Positions 11,563 through 23,036 of a stretch of 64,000 nt of DNA are shown here, in pieces. Location: NCBI RefSeq assembly GCF_019703515.2, contig NC_059346.1:15593001-15657000 (forward strand). Direction: 5' to 3'. Under the pieces are notes generated by a model. That model was not told the origin of the DNA. It saw only the letters and a program-made list of their open reading frames with translations, and did no database searches. This stretch comes from Myxocyprinus asiaticus. Its lineage: Eukaryota; Chordata; Actinopteri; Cypriniformes; Catostomidae. The translations under genes and the position numbers were made by a program. The number at the start of each line of letters is the position of its first letter. Position 1 is the first letter of the stretch.

Positions 11563-13358
11563 GATCAGTTTTGATTCACTTAAAATAATTGGTTCATAAG
11601 AGTAATATGTTTGTGAATTGGACTACACTGGGTGCGCTGGGTGTTATTGTGTTCCCCACGAGGACAAACCCAACAGAAAGACGTGTTTCCTTGCCATTAT
11701 TTTGCGGTATATGGTCTTTTTTAGCTCACCAACTTTCAATTCAGACTGCAAACGGACATTCAATACTCAGGCAATATTTATTTTGCCGTGGGGATGTAGA
11801 TTCTGCAGCGGGGGGCACCACTTCTGGAAAATGGTGCAAGGAACTGCCATTTCACGTGAAGCCAATATTATTACTCTGATTATTAACATAATCGCAATAA
11901 AATAATTGCAGTATTCTGTTTACACGAGCAACAGTTTAATCACGGTACTGCCTTTATCGTATTATAATCGCATTATGAGGGTGCATGTAAACATGGACAT
12001 TGACTCAACTCAGATTCATTAAAACACACCAGAGACACAATGGAAGTAAATGTGAACGATTCCCACACTTAAAAAAAAAAATCATTCAAAAACACTGATT
12101 CTTACGAACGAAAAACCACTAGTTTAAAACAGAGTTTGACTGCCATGCAGAGAGTGGAGTTGTACTTGATTCTTTGGCTTCTTCTGGAACTATTTTCGCT
12201 GGTGAAGAAGTATGCACAAACTAAGTCGCCAATTTTTGTATGAAACATAAGTCTTTAAATATTATTTAATTGTTTATTGAACTGTTAAAGCATGTATAAA
12301 TGCAATATCACCCTTGTGTTCAACAGAAGACAGAAAGTCATATGGGTTTGGCACAACATGAGGGTGACTAAATGATGACAGAATTTTCATTCTCTTTAAA
12401 ATTCAGAAGACATCCTGACCCCTTCAGTAGAAACATCTCCTTAGATCCATTCTCTGTTTATTTAATTCATCTCATCTATTCTTGTTAAACAAATCTGACA
12501 GAGCAGAACATCATGAGGACATCAAGGAACAAAGAACATCCCTTTATGCAAGGAAGCAGAGGGGCCCCTGAGGACTGACTGTTAGGAAGAGAAAAACAGT
12601 TGATTGGTTGAGCTGATTGGTGACTTGACACAGTCGGCATAGTCTATTCTAGCTTATTAAACAGCTGTTCCTCTCAGAGTGGATGAAAGACACACATGTA
12701 CACCCACATACACGGCCTCTCTCATTCTGTTCATATTTTGGGCTCCATTATTTGTGTAAACGGTTACTCAGTGGTACATTCTGGACAACACTATGCTCAC
12801 ATTTCTCTTTGTTTAAAGTGCATCCTGTACACAGCTGTTATACATACAGCACAGCTTCATGTTAGCTCAAATCGAGGTCTAAGTACGATGCATTTACGTG
12901 TATCACATAGATATTAATTTTAAAATTATGTTACATTTTTTATGGCATCTTGAAAGGTGGAAGAAAACAATCAAGTTTAATTAGGCCAGATTGTGTGCTT
13001 CCTTTCTGTGATTCTCCTGCCAGGTTAAATGACCCACTTTAGTTTTCCAAATAAGTTACACAAAGTTCCCAATGTAAAACTGCAGCCATATGGGCTTAGA
13101 AGTTTTTATGAGTGTGGGAGAACTCAAGACATCCAATGGCTTCAGTTGACAGGACTGAGAGCTGCAAAAATCTGTGGCTCTTTGTGTTAAAGTTCATTGA
13201 TTATGCTGGTAGCGTTTTTATTCACAGTCATTACTCAAGTTTGTTCCATCAGGTAAGGAAAGCTGTTCTGTTATCCTCTCTGAGGATTCACAAAATTATT
13301 TGATAGCTCAAATATAATACAACGTGGCCACAATCAATAGTGCAGCTTACAGTATGTA
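11563..13358. other. Intergenic, no gene seen
   Basis: It includes two overlapping unremarkable ORFs (11589-11905) without family features, a partial end of the TTAA MITE family at 12310-12402, and CA-rich sequence at 12680-12720. The inverted words GCTTACATG (10930) and GCATGTAAAC (11980) could mark another old element. Confidence 0.35.
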
Positions 13359-13889
13359 CACTCACTGACCACTTTCTTAGGAACACCTGTACACCTACAT
13401 ATTCATGCAATTATCTAATCAGCCAATCATGTGGCAGCAGTGCAATGCATAAAATCATGCAGATATGGGTCAGGACCTTCAGTTAATGTTCACATCAACC
13501 ATCATGTGGGAATGTGGAAAAATGTTTGATTTGAAAAAAATATTGTTGGTGCCAGATGGGCTGGTTTAGTTCTCCTGGGATTTTCATGCATAACAGTCTC
13601 TAGGGTTTACTCAGAATGGTGCCAAAAACGAAAAACATACAGTGAGCAGCAGTTCTATGGATGGAAATGCCTTGTTGATGAGAGAGGTCAACAGAGAATG
13701 GCCAGACTTGTTCAAGCTAACAGAAAGGCTACGGTAACTCAGATAACCACTGTACAAGTATAGTGAGCAGAATAGCATCTCAGAATGCACAACACGTCAA
13801 ACTTTAAGGTGGATGGGCTACAACAGCAGAAGACCACATTGGGCACTTTATTAGGACCGTAGTGTTCCTAATAAAGTGCTCAGTGAGTG
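13359..13889 (+). mobile_element. Tc1-type internally deleted element
   Basis: TIRs CACTCACTGACCACTTTCTTAGGAAC-like on the left and TTCCTAATAAAGTGCTCAGTGAGTG on the right, flanked by TA on both sides (13357-13358 and 13890-13891). The interior keeps only the degenerate N-terminal helix-turn-helix region of a Tc1 transposase and then jumps to the right end. Related copies are at 36390-37613 and 42729-43188. Confidence 0.82.
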
Positions 13890-13891
13890 TA

Positions 13892-15269
13892 TATGTATAC
13901 ACAGATTTAAACAGTACAAAGAAAAAGAAAAAAAAAAATTAACAATCCATCATTTGCGTTATGTTCTATCTCCAAAGATTTATTATTGTAATGGATCTAT
14001 GTTGTCAAACAGGTTGTAAAACTGTGGTGGATAACCTTGTGATTTCTTAGGTCAATCCTTCAGCTCTCTGTTTGAAGTAAACAGAAGGTGTAACTTGGGT
14101 TTGTATAGAGAAGACAGCAGTTAAAGCGTGGAAAAAGCAAAGACAAACAAATCTATCGGGCCCTGTAAAAAAACTTCCATACATTTATTTTGCACACACA
14201 GATGTCTCACGTTAAACAACTCTCATTTAATATAGTTTAAAGAAAGAAAGAAACAGAAACAGCCCATTTATAACCCATTTGGAAAATATGAGCTAATTTT
14301 TAAGTGGCGAGCAAAGATTAAATTATACCTGCAGTATAAACGTTAAACATGCTTTAAAAAGCCAATTTATGTTTGAATTTAGAATGGTTTTCTCAGAATA
14401 CAAGGCACATAATATTTACTTAAAAAAAAACAAAAAAAAAAACAAAACATTTTTCTACTTATGTTTTATTAAATAAGGATAAAATGGCCTTACAAATGAG
14501 GAAAAACAAGCAATTTATAATACAGAAGTTAAAAATATTAGCAGTGCCACAACTTTGAGTATACAAGTATTGTACAAAAACTAGAGAAGTGTAATAAAAA
14601 AATAAAAAAGATCAAATAATTTTTTTTTTATGTGAAAACAAACTGAAAAAAAAAAAGGATAAAATAATAATAATAAATGGTGATTGGCCTTAATATTTTA
14701 ATCCAGATGTATTTATTTTTTCAGATTTCATACATTTTAAAATAAAATGAAAAACCCACCCGAATGTCATCTGGATAAAAAAATAAATAAAAATAAATTG
14801 TCAATAAGTAATTAACAATACAATTGAAGGGACAAGATAGGAGTGCTTTTAGTATTTGTTGTGAACCCAGGCCATCTGCTCCACTGATGGCTACTGGGAA
14901 ACCCAGCTGTGTCCTTCCACTGCGTCCTGAGATACACAGGGGTGTTGCACAGCAACTGAGCACATATTCAGGCAATGAATCATCACAGTCCAATGCTAAG
15001 GACACAAAATGGACACTTAACCTGGGAGATGTGCCTTTAATGTGGCACAAAACTGGCAGTATTCCCCTGCTGTTACTCCAACTCTACTGTTGCTGCAAAA
15101 GCCATTACATCACTGTTTGATGCATTTACCCCTGCAGTGGAAACCTGAGAAGATGTAGCTTATGCAAAGAGATGAGAAGAGGGATAAGACGAGAGGAGTG
15201 GGAGAGAGAAGGATGTGAAAAGATGGAAATACAAAAACATAACAGCAGGATAAATGTATAACGCATGTA
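13892..15269. other. Intergenic, AT-rich, no gene seen
   Basis: Many short A- and T-runs (14400-14660). ORFs at 14721-15120 overlap on both strands and show no family motif. No exon-like splice pairs were recognised. Confidence 0.4.
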
Positions 15270-15868
15270 TTAAAGGGATAGTTCACCAAAAAATGAAAGT
15301 TCTCTCCATTCACAATGCAAGTGAAATGTAGCCAGAAACTTGAAGGTCCAAAAAGCACTTAAAGGTAGCATATAAGTAATCCTTGTGACTCCAGTGGTTA
15401 AATCCATGTCTTCAGAAGCAATACGATAGGTGTGGGTGAGAAACAGATAAATATTTAAGTCAATTTATACTACAATTCCATCTCCCTATCCAGTAGGTGG
15501 TGATATGCACAAAGAATGCAAACTGCCAAAAACAAAAGAAGAATGTTAAAGTGAAAATTTATAATAAAAAAGGAACTTAAATATTGATTGTTTCTGACCT
15601 ACACCAATCATAGCTTCTGAAGATATGGATTTACTATGGATTAAGGTATCCATTAAGGTATGGATTACTTTTATGCTGCCTTTATGTGATCTTTAGAGCT
15701 TCCACGTTCTGGCAACCATTCACTTGCATTGTATGGACCTACAGAGCTGAGGTATTTTTCTAAAAATCTTCATTTGTGTTCAGCAATCATTGTCATACAA
15801 ATCTGGGATGGCATGAGGGTGAGTAAATGATGAGAGAATTTTCATTTTTGTGTAAACTATCCCTTTAA
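15270..15868. mobile_element. TTAA hairpin MITE, copy B
   Basis: TTAAAGGGATAGTTCACC at the left and AAACTATCCCTTTAA at the right, with TTAA at both ends and the family's internal inverted blocks. Non-coding. Confidence 0.8.
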
Positions 15869-16110
15869 GAAGACAGAAACAGTAAAAAAAAAAAAAAAAA
15901 AAAAATGGATAGGGAGAAGGAAATAGAGTGAAGAGGAAGAAAGAGTGTGCCTGATTGTAACTGTGTCAGAAGATGCTCTGAGGTTGGTGTAAAGCAGCTC
16001 AAACTGGTTTGGGCTTTTGTGGAGTGTTCTGTTAAGTTGGACCAATGGGCTCACAGCTAACTATGAACCACAACACTATACAAAAGCAATGAGTCTCTGA
16101 CATTACAGCA

Positions 16111-16409
16111 TTAAAGGGTTAGTTCACTCAAAAATAATTATCTCTCGTCATTTACTCCTCATGTCTTTCCAAACCTTTATGACCTACTTTCTTATGTGGA
16201 ACACAAAAGATGCTCGGCAGAATGTTAGGGACCGACAGTCACCATTCACTTTTATGTGATTTTTGGAGTTTCTAAGGTCTGGTCACCATTTACTTGCATT
16301 GTAAGGACATACAGAGCTGAGATATTCTTTTAAAAATCTTCGTTTGTGTTCTGCAGATGAAACAAAGTCATTCACACATCTAAGATGGCATGAGGAACTG
16401 CCACTTTAA
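16111..16409. mobile_element. TTAA MITE, shortened copy C
   Basis: Left end TTAAAGGGTTAGTTCACTC is typical. The right end is decayed (GAACTGCCACTTTAA). Only about 300 bp, so an internal part has been lost. Confidence 0.65.
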
Positions 16410-17273
16410 GAGCATGTGACTTGGTATTAAAATATAAAAAAGATAAACTCTTTTTTTTTTCTTCTTCTTCTCAAGGATACAGACTACCAAATGTTTACTA
16501 TTGGGATTATAGATAAAAAAAAAAAAAAGTGACAAAAACAGGGTTGAGCAATCAGTTTTAAAATTATTCAAATTGAATTTGTTAAATATATAAAAATATC
16601 AAGCAAGCATAAATCACATTTGAAATTAATTGGTTTATAAGAGATATGCGAAGAGTTAGCGGCATAAAATGACACTGTTACATGTTCTTCATGGATGATT
16701 ACAGCTAAAAACATATGTTCTACTCTCATGCGCCCAGGGCGCTATATGTGGGTGCAGTCAAACATGAACAAACACATCCGCATGAACATGCATGCACATA
16801 CACTGAGCCTCTGTGCTACTGCAGCCAGTCTGGTTTGTCCCCGCCTGCAGTGTGCTCCATTTCAGAAATCAGCACCCATTCAGGAACAATGGCAGCCTTT
16901 TAGCCATTGCAGATGTAGATGTACTGCATTCATAGAGCTGCTGTCATCCAGAGTTATCTGGAATTGGCAGTTGATTTTGGCTGGTGCGCTAGACAGCAAT
17001 GGTTTTCCTTTACTGTCTGTCCAGTATTGCACAGCAGGGGATTGTTATTCTTCCTTTTAGTTTTCTACTAGTTTCCGCTCAGTACGGTGATGAAGAGGTA
17101 GCTTCTTTGGAACAATGATTACTGTGTTAACTAAGTTTAATTGCAGAAAGACTATTCTGTACTTAGTGCATCAATGAAGGCTTGAGGAAGGAAGACTCCA
17201 TTTAGGACAAACCTAAATCTATGACCTAGATGATAAATACGTACATATAATAATAATGATTGGTCTACTCTAA
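16410..17273. other. Intergenic, no gene seen
   Basis: T- and A-runs at 16450-16530. An ORF at 16695-17060 has no family feature that I can recognise. Nothing else seen. Confidence 0.35.
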
Positions 17274-18365
17274 GGCCTGAAACATACTCTATGCAAGAAC
17301 GTAAGTTCAATTTAATGTGTTGTTAAATTCCACTACGTGTCAGAACGCAACTGCATTTTCAATGTTGCCACAAGGGCCATTATAGTGGGTGTTATCGTAA
17401 ATGCCGTCTTCTTCTACGCTTCTACATCGTCTTTTGATTTCTCTATTTCAGGTCAACTACTGAGAGCGACAGTTTAAAGAGAATCTTGCTTAACAAGTTA
17501 GTTTAAGTTGGTTAAACTGTCGACATGTTTTTAGCTTGCTACCTGAATAATAAAACATCAATTTAATGGCACAGATATTTGAAGGCAACTCTGTCGCCCC
17601 CCTTGAGTACTAAGGTTTGTTACCACCACAGTAATGCAAGAACACAGGCTAAAGATATAGTTCACCCAAAAATTAAAATTCTCTCATCATTTACTTACCC
17701 TCATGCCATCCAGACTCATTTGACTCTTTCTTCTATGGAACACATAGAAGAATGTCTGAGGTGTTTTTCATAGGGGTCCAAAAACTTTCAGTTTTAGTCA
17801 CAGGTTGAGTTTTTTTGGGATACATTTAAAATGTACAGTGCTTGCCAAAATGTTGATGGCAAACACTAAAAAATTAAAATCTTATAAAAAAAACAAAAAC
17901 CATCTCATTAATGTATAATGATACCTGAATTGTGTACCTGGCAATCGCATATGGCATAAAAGGCAAAAAGTCTTGAAGCCTGCACTCTTGGGACAGATGT
18001 TAAGGTTTATAGTGAATGAGGACTTAAATTTGTATCTGTTTTCTCACCCAAAGTGATCGCGACATGGATTAAACCACTTGGGTTGTATGGATTACTTTAA
18101 TGCTGCCTTATGTCCTTTTTGGAGCTTGAAACATTTGGACCCCACTGACTTACACTGTATGGGTAAAAACACCTCATACATTCTTCAAAATTTCTTCGTT
18201 TGTGTTCAACAGAAAAAAGAAAGTAATATAAGTTTGGGATGGCATGAAGGTGAGTATATTATAAGAGAATTATCATTTTAGGGTGAACTATCTCTTTAAG
18301 TATGTTCAGCGTGGCTACGCATTTCAGTCTGCTTTTGTGTACTAACATAAATTATGTTTCAGGCC
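17274..18365. mobile_element. Harbinger-like TIR element with TAA target duplication
   Basis: GGCCTGAAACAT on the left and ATGTTTCAGGCC on the right are exact inverted copies, each flanked by TAA (17271-17273 and 18366-18368). A 3-bp T(A/T)A duplication is the PIF/Harbinger signature. No transposase is present, and a TTAA MITE (17649-18299) lies inside it. Confidence 0.68.
17649..18299. mobile_element. TTAA hairpin MITE, copy D, nested
   Basis: Left CTAAAGATATAGTTCACCC and right GGGTGAACTATCTCTTTAA. It is contained within the Harbinger-like element at 17274-18365, so it inserted later or was carried along. Confidence 0.72.
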
Positions 18366-18982
18366 TAACAATGATTTGTATCGCAGAAGAGCATGCCAGC
18401 AGTTTTTTTTGCAGTGCCTGCATTTTACAGCTTTTACTCAAGAGCTCTTATTTTCCAAGAGTTTTAAAGACATATTCCAAGATGTTTTTGTGAAAATATT
18501 TTGTATTTTGTTATTGGACATATGTGATGTGTCTTAAATAACCTTATTACACAGCGGCCTGGAATACCCAATTCTGATTGGTCAATGGCGCCATCTAGCA
18601 GTCCATTATTGCTTTATAACCACCCAGCTCCACGTATCAGACTGCTCATCCGGGTCCTTGCGAGCCATCTCTCTTGCTTCTTTGATCACTGTGCAATCTC
18701 ATCAAGTAAGATAATAAAATATTTTCAACTCAGATCAATGTTTCATGTCCAATTATTTGTTTATTTGCCAAGTAGTCTTGAAATAGGCTGAATAATGAGG
18801 AGTCAGAAGGTCATTTTCACAAAAAGAAACCACCAACAGAACTCAGACGCAAACTGGAGGTTGATTTCAGCTGTTCAGCAATTTCTTTCTTCTCAAATTA
18901 CATAATTTCAGTGCAAATCAAAATTTATGTTCAATTTATGCCCATGTATTTATTTATTTGGTTAGTAGCCATGTAATAAGCA

Positions 18983-19122
18983 GGATAATGTACAATTAGC
19001 CAGTTGTTATCGCAAAATAAACCCCTACAGGGTGATACAAGACCCCTCTGCTTCGCGTCGGGGTCCTGATCACCCTGTCAGGGTTTATTGTGCAATAACA
19101 ACCGGATGACTGTACATTATCC
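18983..19122. repeat. Long imperfect palindrome (hairpin), about 63-base arms
   Basis: The left arm 18983-19046 and right arm 19060-19122 are inverted copies with roughly ten mismatches by eye, separated by a 13-base loop containing TTCGCG. The outer ends are GGATAATGTAC and GTACATTATCC. It is probably one end of a fold-back element that also includes 18540-18980 (GGCCTGGAATACCC start). It lies 40 bases from the last THADA-like exon. Confidence 0.75.
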
Positions 19123-19162
19123 CTTACTTATGGAATCATACTTTGTGAGTGGATTAACCTAC

Positions 19163-19963
19163 TGTGTCTCTTTGGCCTCCTGCAGAATGATATTCAGATC
19201 ACAGTCAGGCAGGTGGCATACCAAGGACTCCAAAGCACCGCTGGTATCCCAGAATTCTTCCAAGAGCAGGTCCAGCAGTGAGCGCAGAGCCTAATTCACC
19301 TGCATATACAGTACCGTGCAAAAGTTTTAAGCACTTGGGGAAAATGTTGCATAGTGAGGACGTCTTCAAAAATAATGCCATAAATAGTTTTCATTTATCA
19401 GTTAACATCATACAAAGTCCAGTAAACATAAAAAAGCTAAATCAATATTTGGTGTGACCACGTTTGCCTTCAAAACAGCACCAATTCTCCTAGATACACC
19501 TGGACAAAGTTTTTCTTGGTTGTTGGCAGATCGGATGTACCAAGCTTCTTGGAAAATTCGCCACAGTACTTCTATCTATTTAGGCTGTCTCAATTGCTTC
19601 TGTCTCTTCTTGTAATCCCAGACTGACTCAATATTCAGTGGGGGGCTCTGTGGGGACCATGCCATCTGTTGCAGGGCTCCCTGTTCTTCTATTCTAATCT
19701 TTTCTGTTTGCAAAAGAAATGTTTGGAGTCTAAAATGTATATTTCCTATTGACACACTAAAGCTGAAGATATAAATAACCATCTTAAGACAAATGTTTTT
19801 GTGAAGCATCTTATGTGCCTAACACTTTTGTACAATACTGTAGAAGCATCTTTGTGGAGCCCCAGGCTGTTGAGAACAGCTGAGCAGAGAGGAGAAGACA
19901 TCTGCCTTTGCTCTCACCTGTGGACTCTCATCCTGAAGCAGGTAGAAGCCTGTGTTGATCAAT
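19163..19963 (-). pseudogene. thada: THADA-like C-terminal exon, split by a Tc1 element
   Basis: The exon starts at 19963 after a TTGTAG acceptor with LINTGFYLLQDESPQVRAKA and runs to 19841, where a Tc1 element begins. After the element it resumes at 19308 and reads ALRSLLDLLLEEFWDTSG down to a GTAGGT donor at 19162. Removing the element plus one TA rejoins the two halves in one frame. In that joined frame a TAG stands at 19293-19291, where a glutamine codon (CAG) would fit. The joined order matches THADA, whose LLQ-ExxxVR block is followed by a QV...AL...LCDLL block. The acceptor at 19963 is in phase with exon 20622-20787. Confidence 0.78.
19309..19840. mobile_element. Tc1/mariner-type MITE inserted in a THADA-like exon
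   Basis: Left end CAGTACCGTGCAAAAGTTTTAAGCAC, right end GTGCCTAACACTTTTGTACAATACTG: inverted termini flanked by TA (19307-19308 and 19841-19842). The 532-bp interior holds only remnants of a Tc1-like transposase-coding strand (minus; GGACCATGCCAT-type words near 19655). No functional enzyme. Confidence 0.82.
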
Positions 19964-20621
19964 CTACAAAAAATAGAGATAAAAAAATATAGTCATCCAT
20001 CAATAACTTCTCAGGCTTTTTGCATAATCTTCAGATTATAGACTGCAAACATATTTTCAAAGACAAGTTGGTCTGTTACATATTGCACCTTCTTGATCTG
20101 GCAAGCTTTGATTTTATTGGTTAACTTTATGCAACTTGCAAAACCAAGTGCAGCGGCTTTTATCAGTTCGCCTGAAAACACATGACTTTGAGGTTACAGT
20201 AATAAAATGCAGTTACATTTTTTTTTATGTTTGGTGGTCTTCATGATTTTATAATGATGGTTTAAACTATTAGTGCATTATTTTTCTACATGCCTTTTTC
20301 GTCAGGGAAGTAGATTACCCTAGCTAGCTCATTAAAACTAATTTATTATATCATTATATTACTTGTATAATATTTTGTCAATAAATGTCAATAAATTTAG
20401 CTAGTCTGGGAACTTTTACCTTTCTGTGTGTTTGTGTACGGTGGCATGCACAACCCCTCAGCAAATGATGGTAAACCTCTTGCCTTTTTCAGGTCTGTAA
20501 GAGACCCAGAAAACTTGAGCTTGCAATGAATGTCAGCCAGATAGCAACATTTAATATTCAATGTATAGAGGTCACTGCCCAAAACAACTGAATTTATCAG
20601 AGCACACCTCCTGTATTATAC

Positions 20622-20787
20622 CTGATACTGTGCTCTTTGAGCGTGAAGTGGCCCGTCAAGCTCCTGGTCACCATGGAGACCCCGCACAGACAGAGAGCAT
20701 GAGTGCAAGCTGTTCTGAGAGCCTCAGGAGCTTCAGGACATCTGTGCTTCTCCAATAACTTGAGCAAGGAGCAAAAACAAGTCCACA
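20622..20787 (-). pseudogene. thada: THADA-like exon (HEAT repeats)
   Basis: Acceptor with a long pyrimidine tract ending CTGTCAG; donor GTATAA. The open frame reads WTCFCSLLKLLEKHRCPEAP and continues through ALRTACTHALCLCG, an amphipathic HEAT-type pattern. It joins the 19963 exon in phase (AG plus A). It does not join exon 21194-21441 in phase, so either an intervening exon is lost or there is an indel. Confidence 0.65.
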
Positions 20788-21193
20788 CTGACAGATAGAG
20801 CAAGGGCAGGCAAACAGAGTAAAGTGTGTGAACAGCAATAAATCCATGGGCCATCTGAAAAAAATCCTTTGGTTAACTCCAAAACATTAGTACTTAGAGG
20901 TGAAGTGTAAATTCTGAGCACTTAGCAGCACCAAATGGAATTTTACAAAAAAATTATTGTTTTTAAAATAGGTTTCCCAAACATTCCCTGTCTGAAATTG
21001 CTCAACAAAAACAAGTAGAAGTTGATGTCAGAGTGATCAAACAGAGCAATTTTTTGACAGTACCACAGTGTCTACACTTTTCAGACAACTTTTTTCCTTT
21101 ACGTTCAAAGGGACAAAGACCACCTAAAGAAACCTAAACATCAATGCAAGTAATATCAAGCTAAACATGTTTAAAATAGACATTTGAGTTTAC

Positions 21194-21441
21194 CTTTGGG
21201 AGAGTAGCACACTAACTACACACAAAACTGTGGAGATCAGCCCTGGTCCTCCTCTCTCTGCCTCCAGATCACTAAACAGAATCTCCACACACTCCTGCAG
21301 CCATGCCTCCTCAAAGCCTAGGAGAGAGGGATGAGGCAGGGCCAGACTGTTTTCCTTTGGGGTCATAACCTCAACCAATGCTGTCAGGTATGCCCCTCTG
21401 TACTCCACATTTTGGTCCAGCAATGCCTCCTTCAGGTTAAC
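21194..21441 (-). pseudogene. thada: THADA-like exon (HEAT repeats), internally open
   Basis: Acceptor CTGCAG, donor GTAAAC, 248 bases with no stop. Reads VNLKEALLDQNVEYRGAYLT through FEEAWLQECVEILFSDLEAE to VSVLLSQR. The LL...EVR...L..L pattern aligns with a C-terminal THADA block. This exon itself is not damaged. Confidence 0.7.
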
Positions 21442-21740
21442 CTGCAGTAAACATACACTGTTATTCAAGAGTTCCAGTTGCTATATATCATTTATCATTA
21501 CATGTTTATAAGCTTCATCAGTTAAGTGAGTTTGGTGCAACATTAAACTGACAACACAATGAGAGCTGGACGGAAATCCTGGCCAAGACCAAACCCAGTC
21601 TGTTCTTAGAGATTAGTGAATACAATGACTAACACACCCCTTGTATGCAAGAATATGAACAGTGAAACTGCATTGCTTTAATTTCCTTGTATATAGCTGA
21701 CTTGAAAATACTGGATCTGTGTATTAGGTCTTGCAGTATG

Positions 21741-22940
21741 CACTGATGAGCCAAAACATTATGACCACCTGCCTAATATGCTGTTGGTCCTCCGCGTGCC
21801 ACCAAATCAGTGTCGACCCGCCGAGGCATGGACTCTATAAGACCCCTTAAGGTGTCCTGTGGTATCTGGTATCAAGACATTAGCAGCAGATCTTTCAAGT
21901 CCTGTAAGCTGCGAGGTGGAGCCTCCGTGGATCAGATTTGTTGGTCCAGCACATCCCACAGATGCTCAATTAGATTGAGATCTGGGGAACTTGGAGGCCA
22001 GGGCAACACCTTGATCTCTTTATCATGTTTCTCAAACCATTCCCGAACAATGTGTGCAGTATGGCAGGGCACATTATCCTGCTGAAAGAGGCCACTGCCA
22101 TCAGAGAATACCTTTGCCATGAAGGGGTATACCTGGTCTGCAATGATGTTTAAGTAGGTGGCATGTGTCAAGTTGACGTCCACATGAATGGCTGGATCCA
22201 GGGTTTCCCAGCAGAACATTGCCCAGAGCATCACTCTCCCTCCACCGGTTTGTCGTCTTCCCACAGTGCATCCTGGTGCCATACTTCCCCAGGTAAACGC
22301 CACACATGTACACAGCTGTCCACGTGATGTAAAAGAAAATGGGACTCATTGGAACAGCTGACCTTCTTCCACTGCTCCAAGGTCCAGTTCCGACGCTCGC
22401 ATGCCCATTGTAGGTGCTTTCGACGGTGGACAGGGGTCATCATGGGCACTCTGACCAGAGCAGCCCCATTTGCAGAAGGGTGCTATGCACTGTGTGTTGT
22501 GAAAAATTCCTCCCGTAACCATTGTTAAAATTTTCCGTGACTTGTGCCACAGTAGACCTTCTGTAGGTTCGGACCAGACGGGATAGCCTTCGTTGCCATC
22601 GCGCATCAATGAGCCTTGGGCACCAAACACTCTGTTGTCAGTTTGTGGTTTGTCCCTTCCCGGACCACTGTTGGTAGGTACTCACCACTGCTGACCGGGA
22701 GCACCCCACAAGCCTTACTGTTTCAGAGATGCTCTGACCCAGTTGTCTGACCATAACAATTTAGCCCTTGTCGAAGTCTTTACTCCTGCCCATTTCTCCT
22801 GCATTCAACACGTTGACAACGAGAACTGATTGTTCGCTTACCATCTAATCTACCCAGACCTTGACATGTGGCCTTGTTAGGAGATGATCAACCTTATTCG
22901 CTTCACCTGTGAGTGGTCATAATATTTTGGCTCATCGGTG
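21741..22940 (-). mobile_element. Tc1-like transposon, about 1.2 kb, degenerate
   Basis: Termini CACTGATGAGCCAAAACATTATGACCACC-type at the left and GGTCATAATATTTTGGCTCATCGGTG at the right; TA follows the right end. The transposase is on the minus strand in broken frames: 22346-22630 (N-terminal), 22231-22449 (HRRKHLQWACERRNW), and 21932-22303 (GRVMLWAMFCWETLDP, FQQDNVPCHTA, SSPDLNLIEHLWD). The QQDN and NLIE motifs are the second Asp and the Glu of the DDE triad. Frameshifts make it inactive. It lies in THADA-like intron sequence. Confidence 0.85.
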
Positions 22941-23036
22941 TAAATGCATCCTAATAAACCTGCTGCAGTCTATTATGTTTTGAATATTAATTCAACTACC
23001 ATGTTTTTTTAAGAGATAAAAAAAAGAAATATGCTT

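Noticed and set aside
11589..11905. Two overlapping plus-strand ORFs of about 95 codons
   Set aside because: No domain pattern, no splice-site logic, overlapping frames; they lie between repeats.
15857..16054. Minus-strand ORF with a poly-Phe run
   Set aside because: The Phe run is a 23-base A/T homopolymer next to a MITE end.
19911..19920. CAG|GTGAGA as the donor of the THADA-like exon starting at 19963
   Set aside because: It is a good-looking donor, but reading through it continues THADA-like sequence (VRAKADVFSSLL) to the Tc1 junction, and the sequence after the element continues in frame. The donor is likely coincidental.
20397..20582. Minus-strand ORF considered as a THADA exon
   Set aside because: The exons on either side (20622 and 19963) join directly in phase, and this sequence has no THADA-like pattern.
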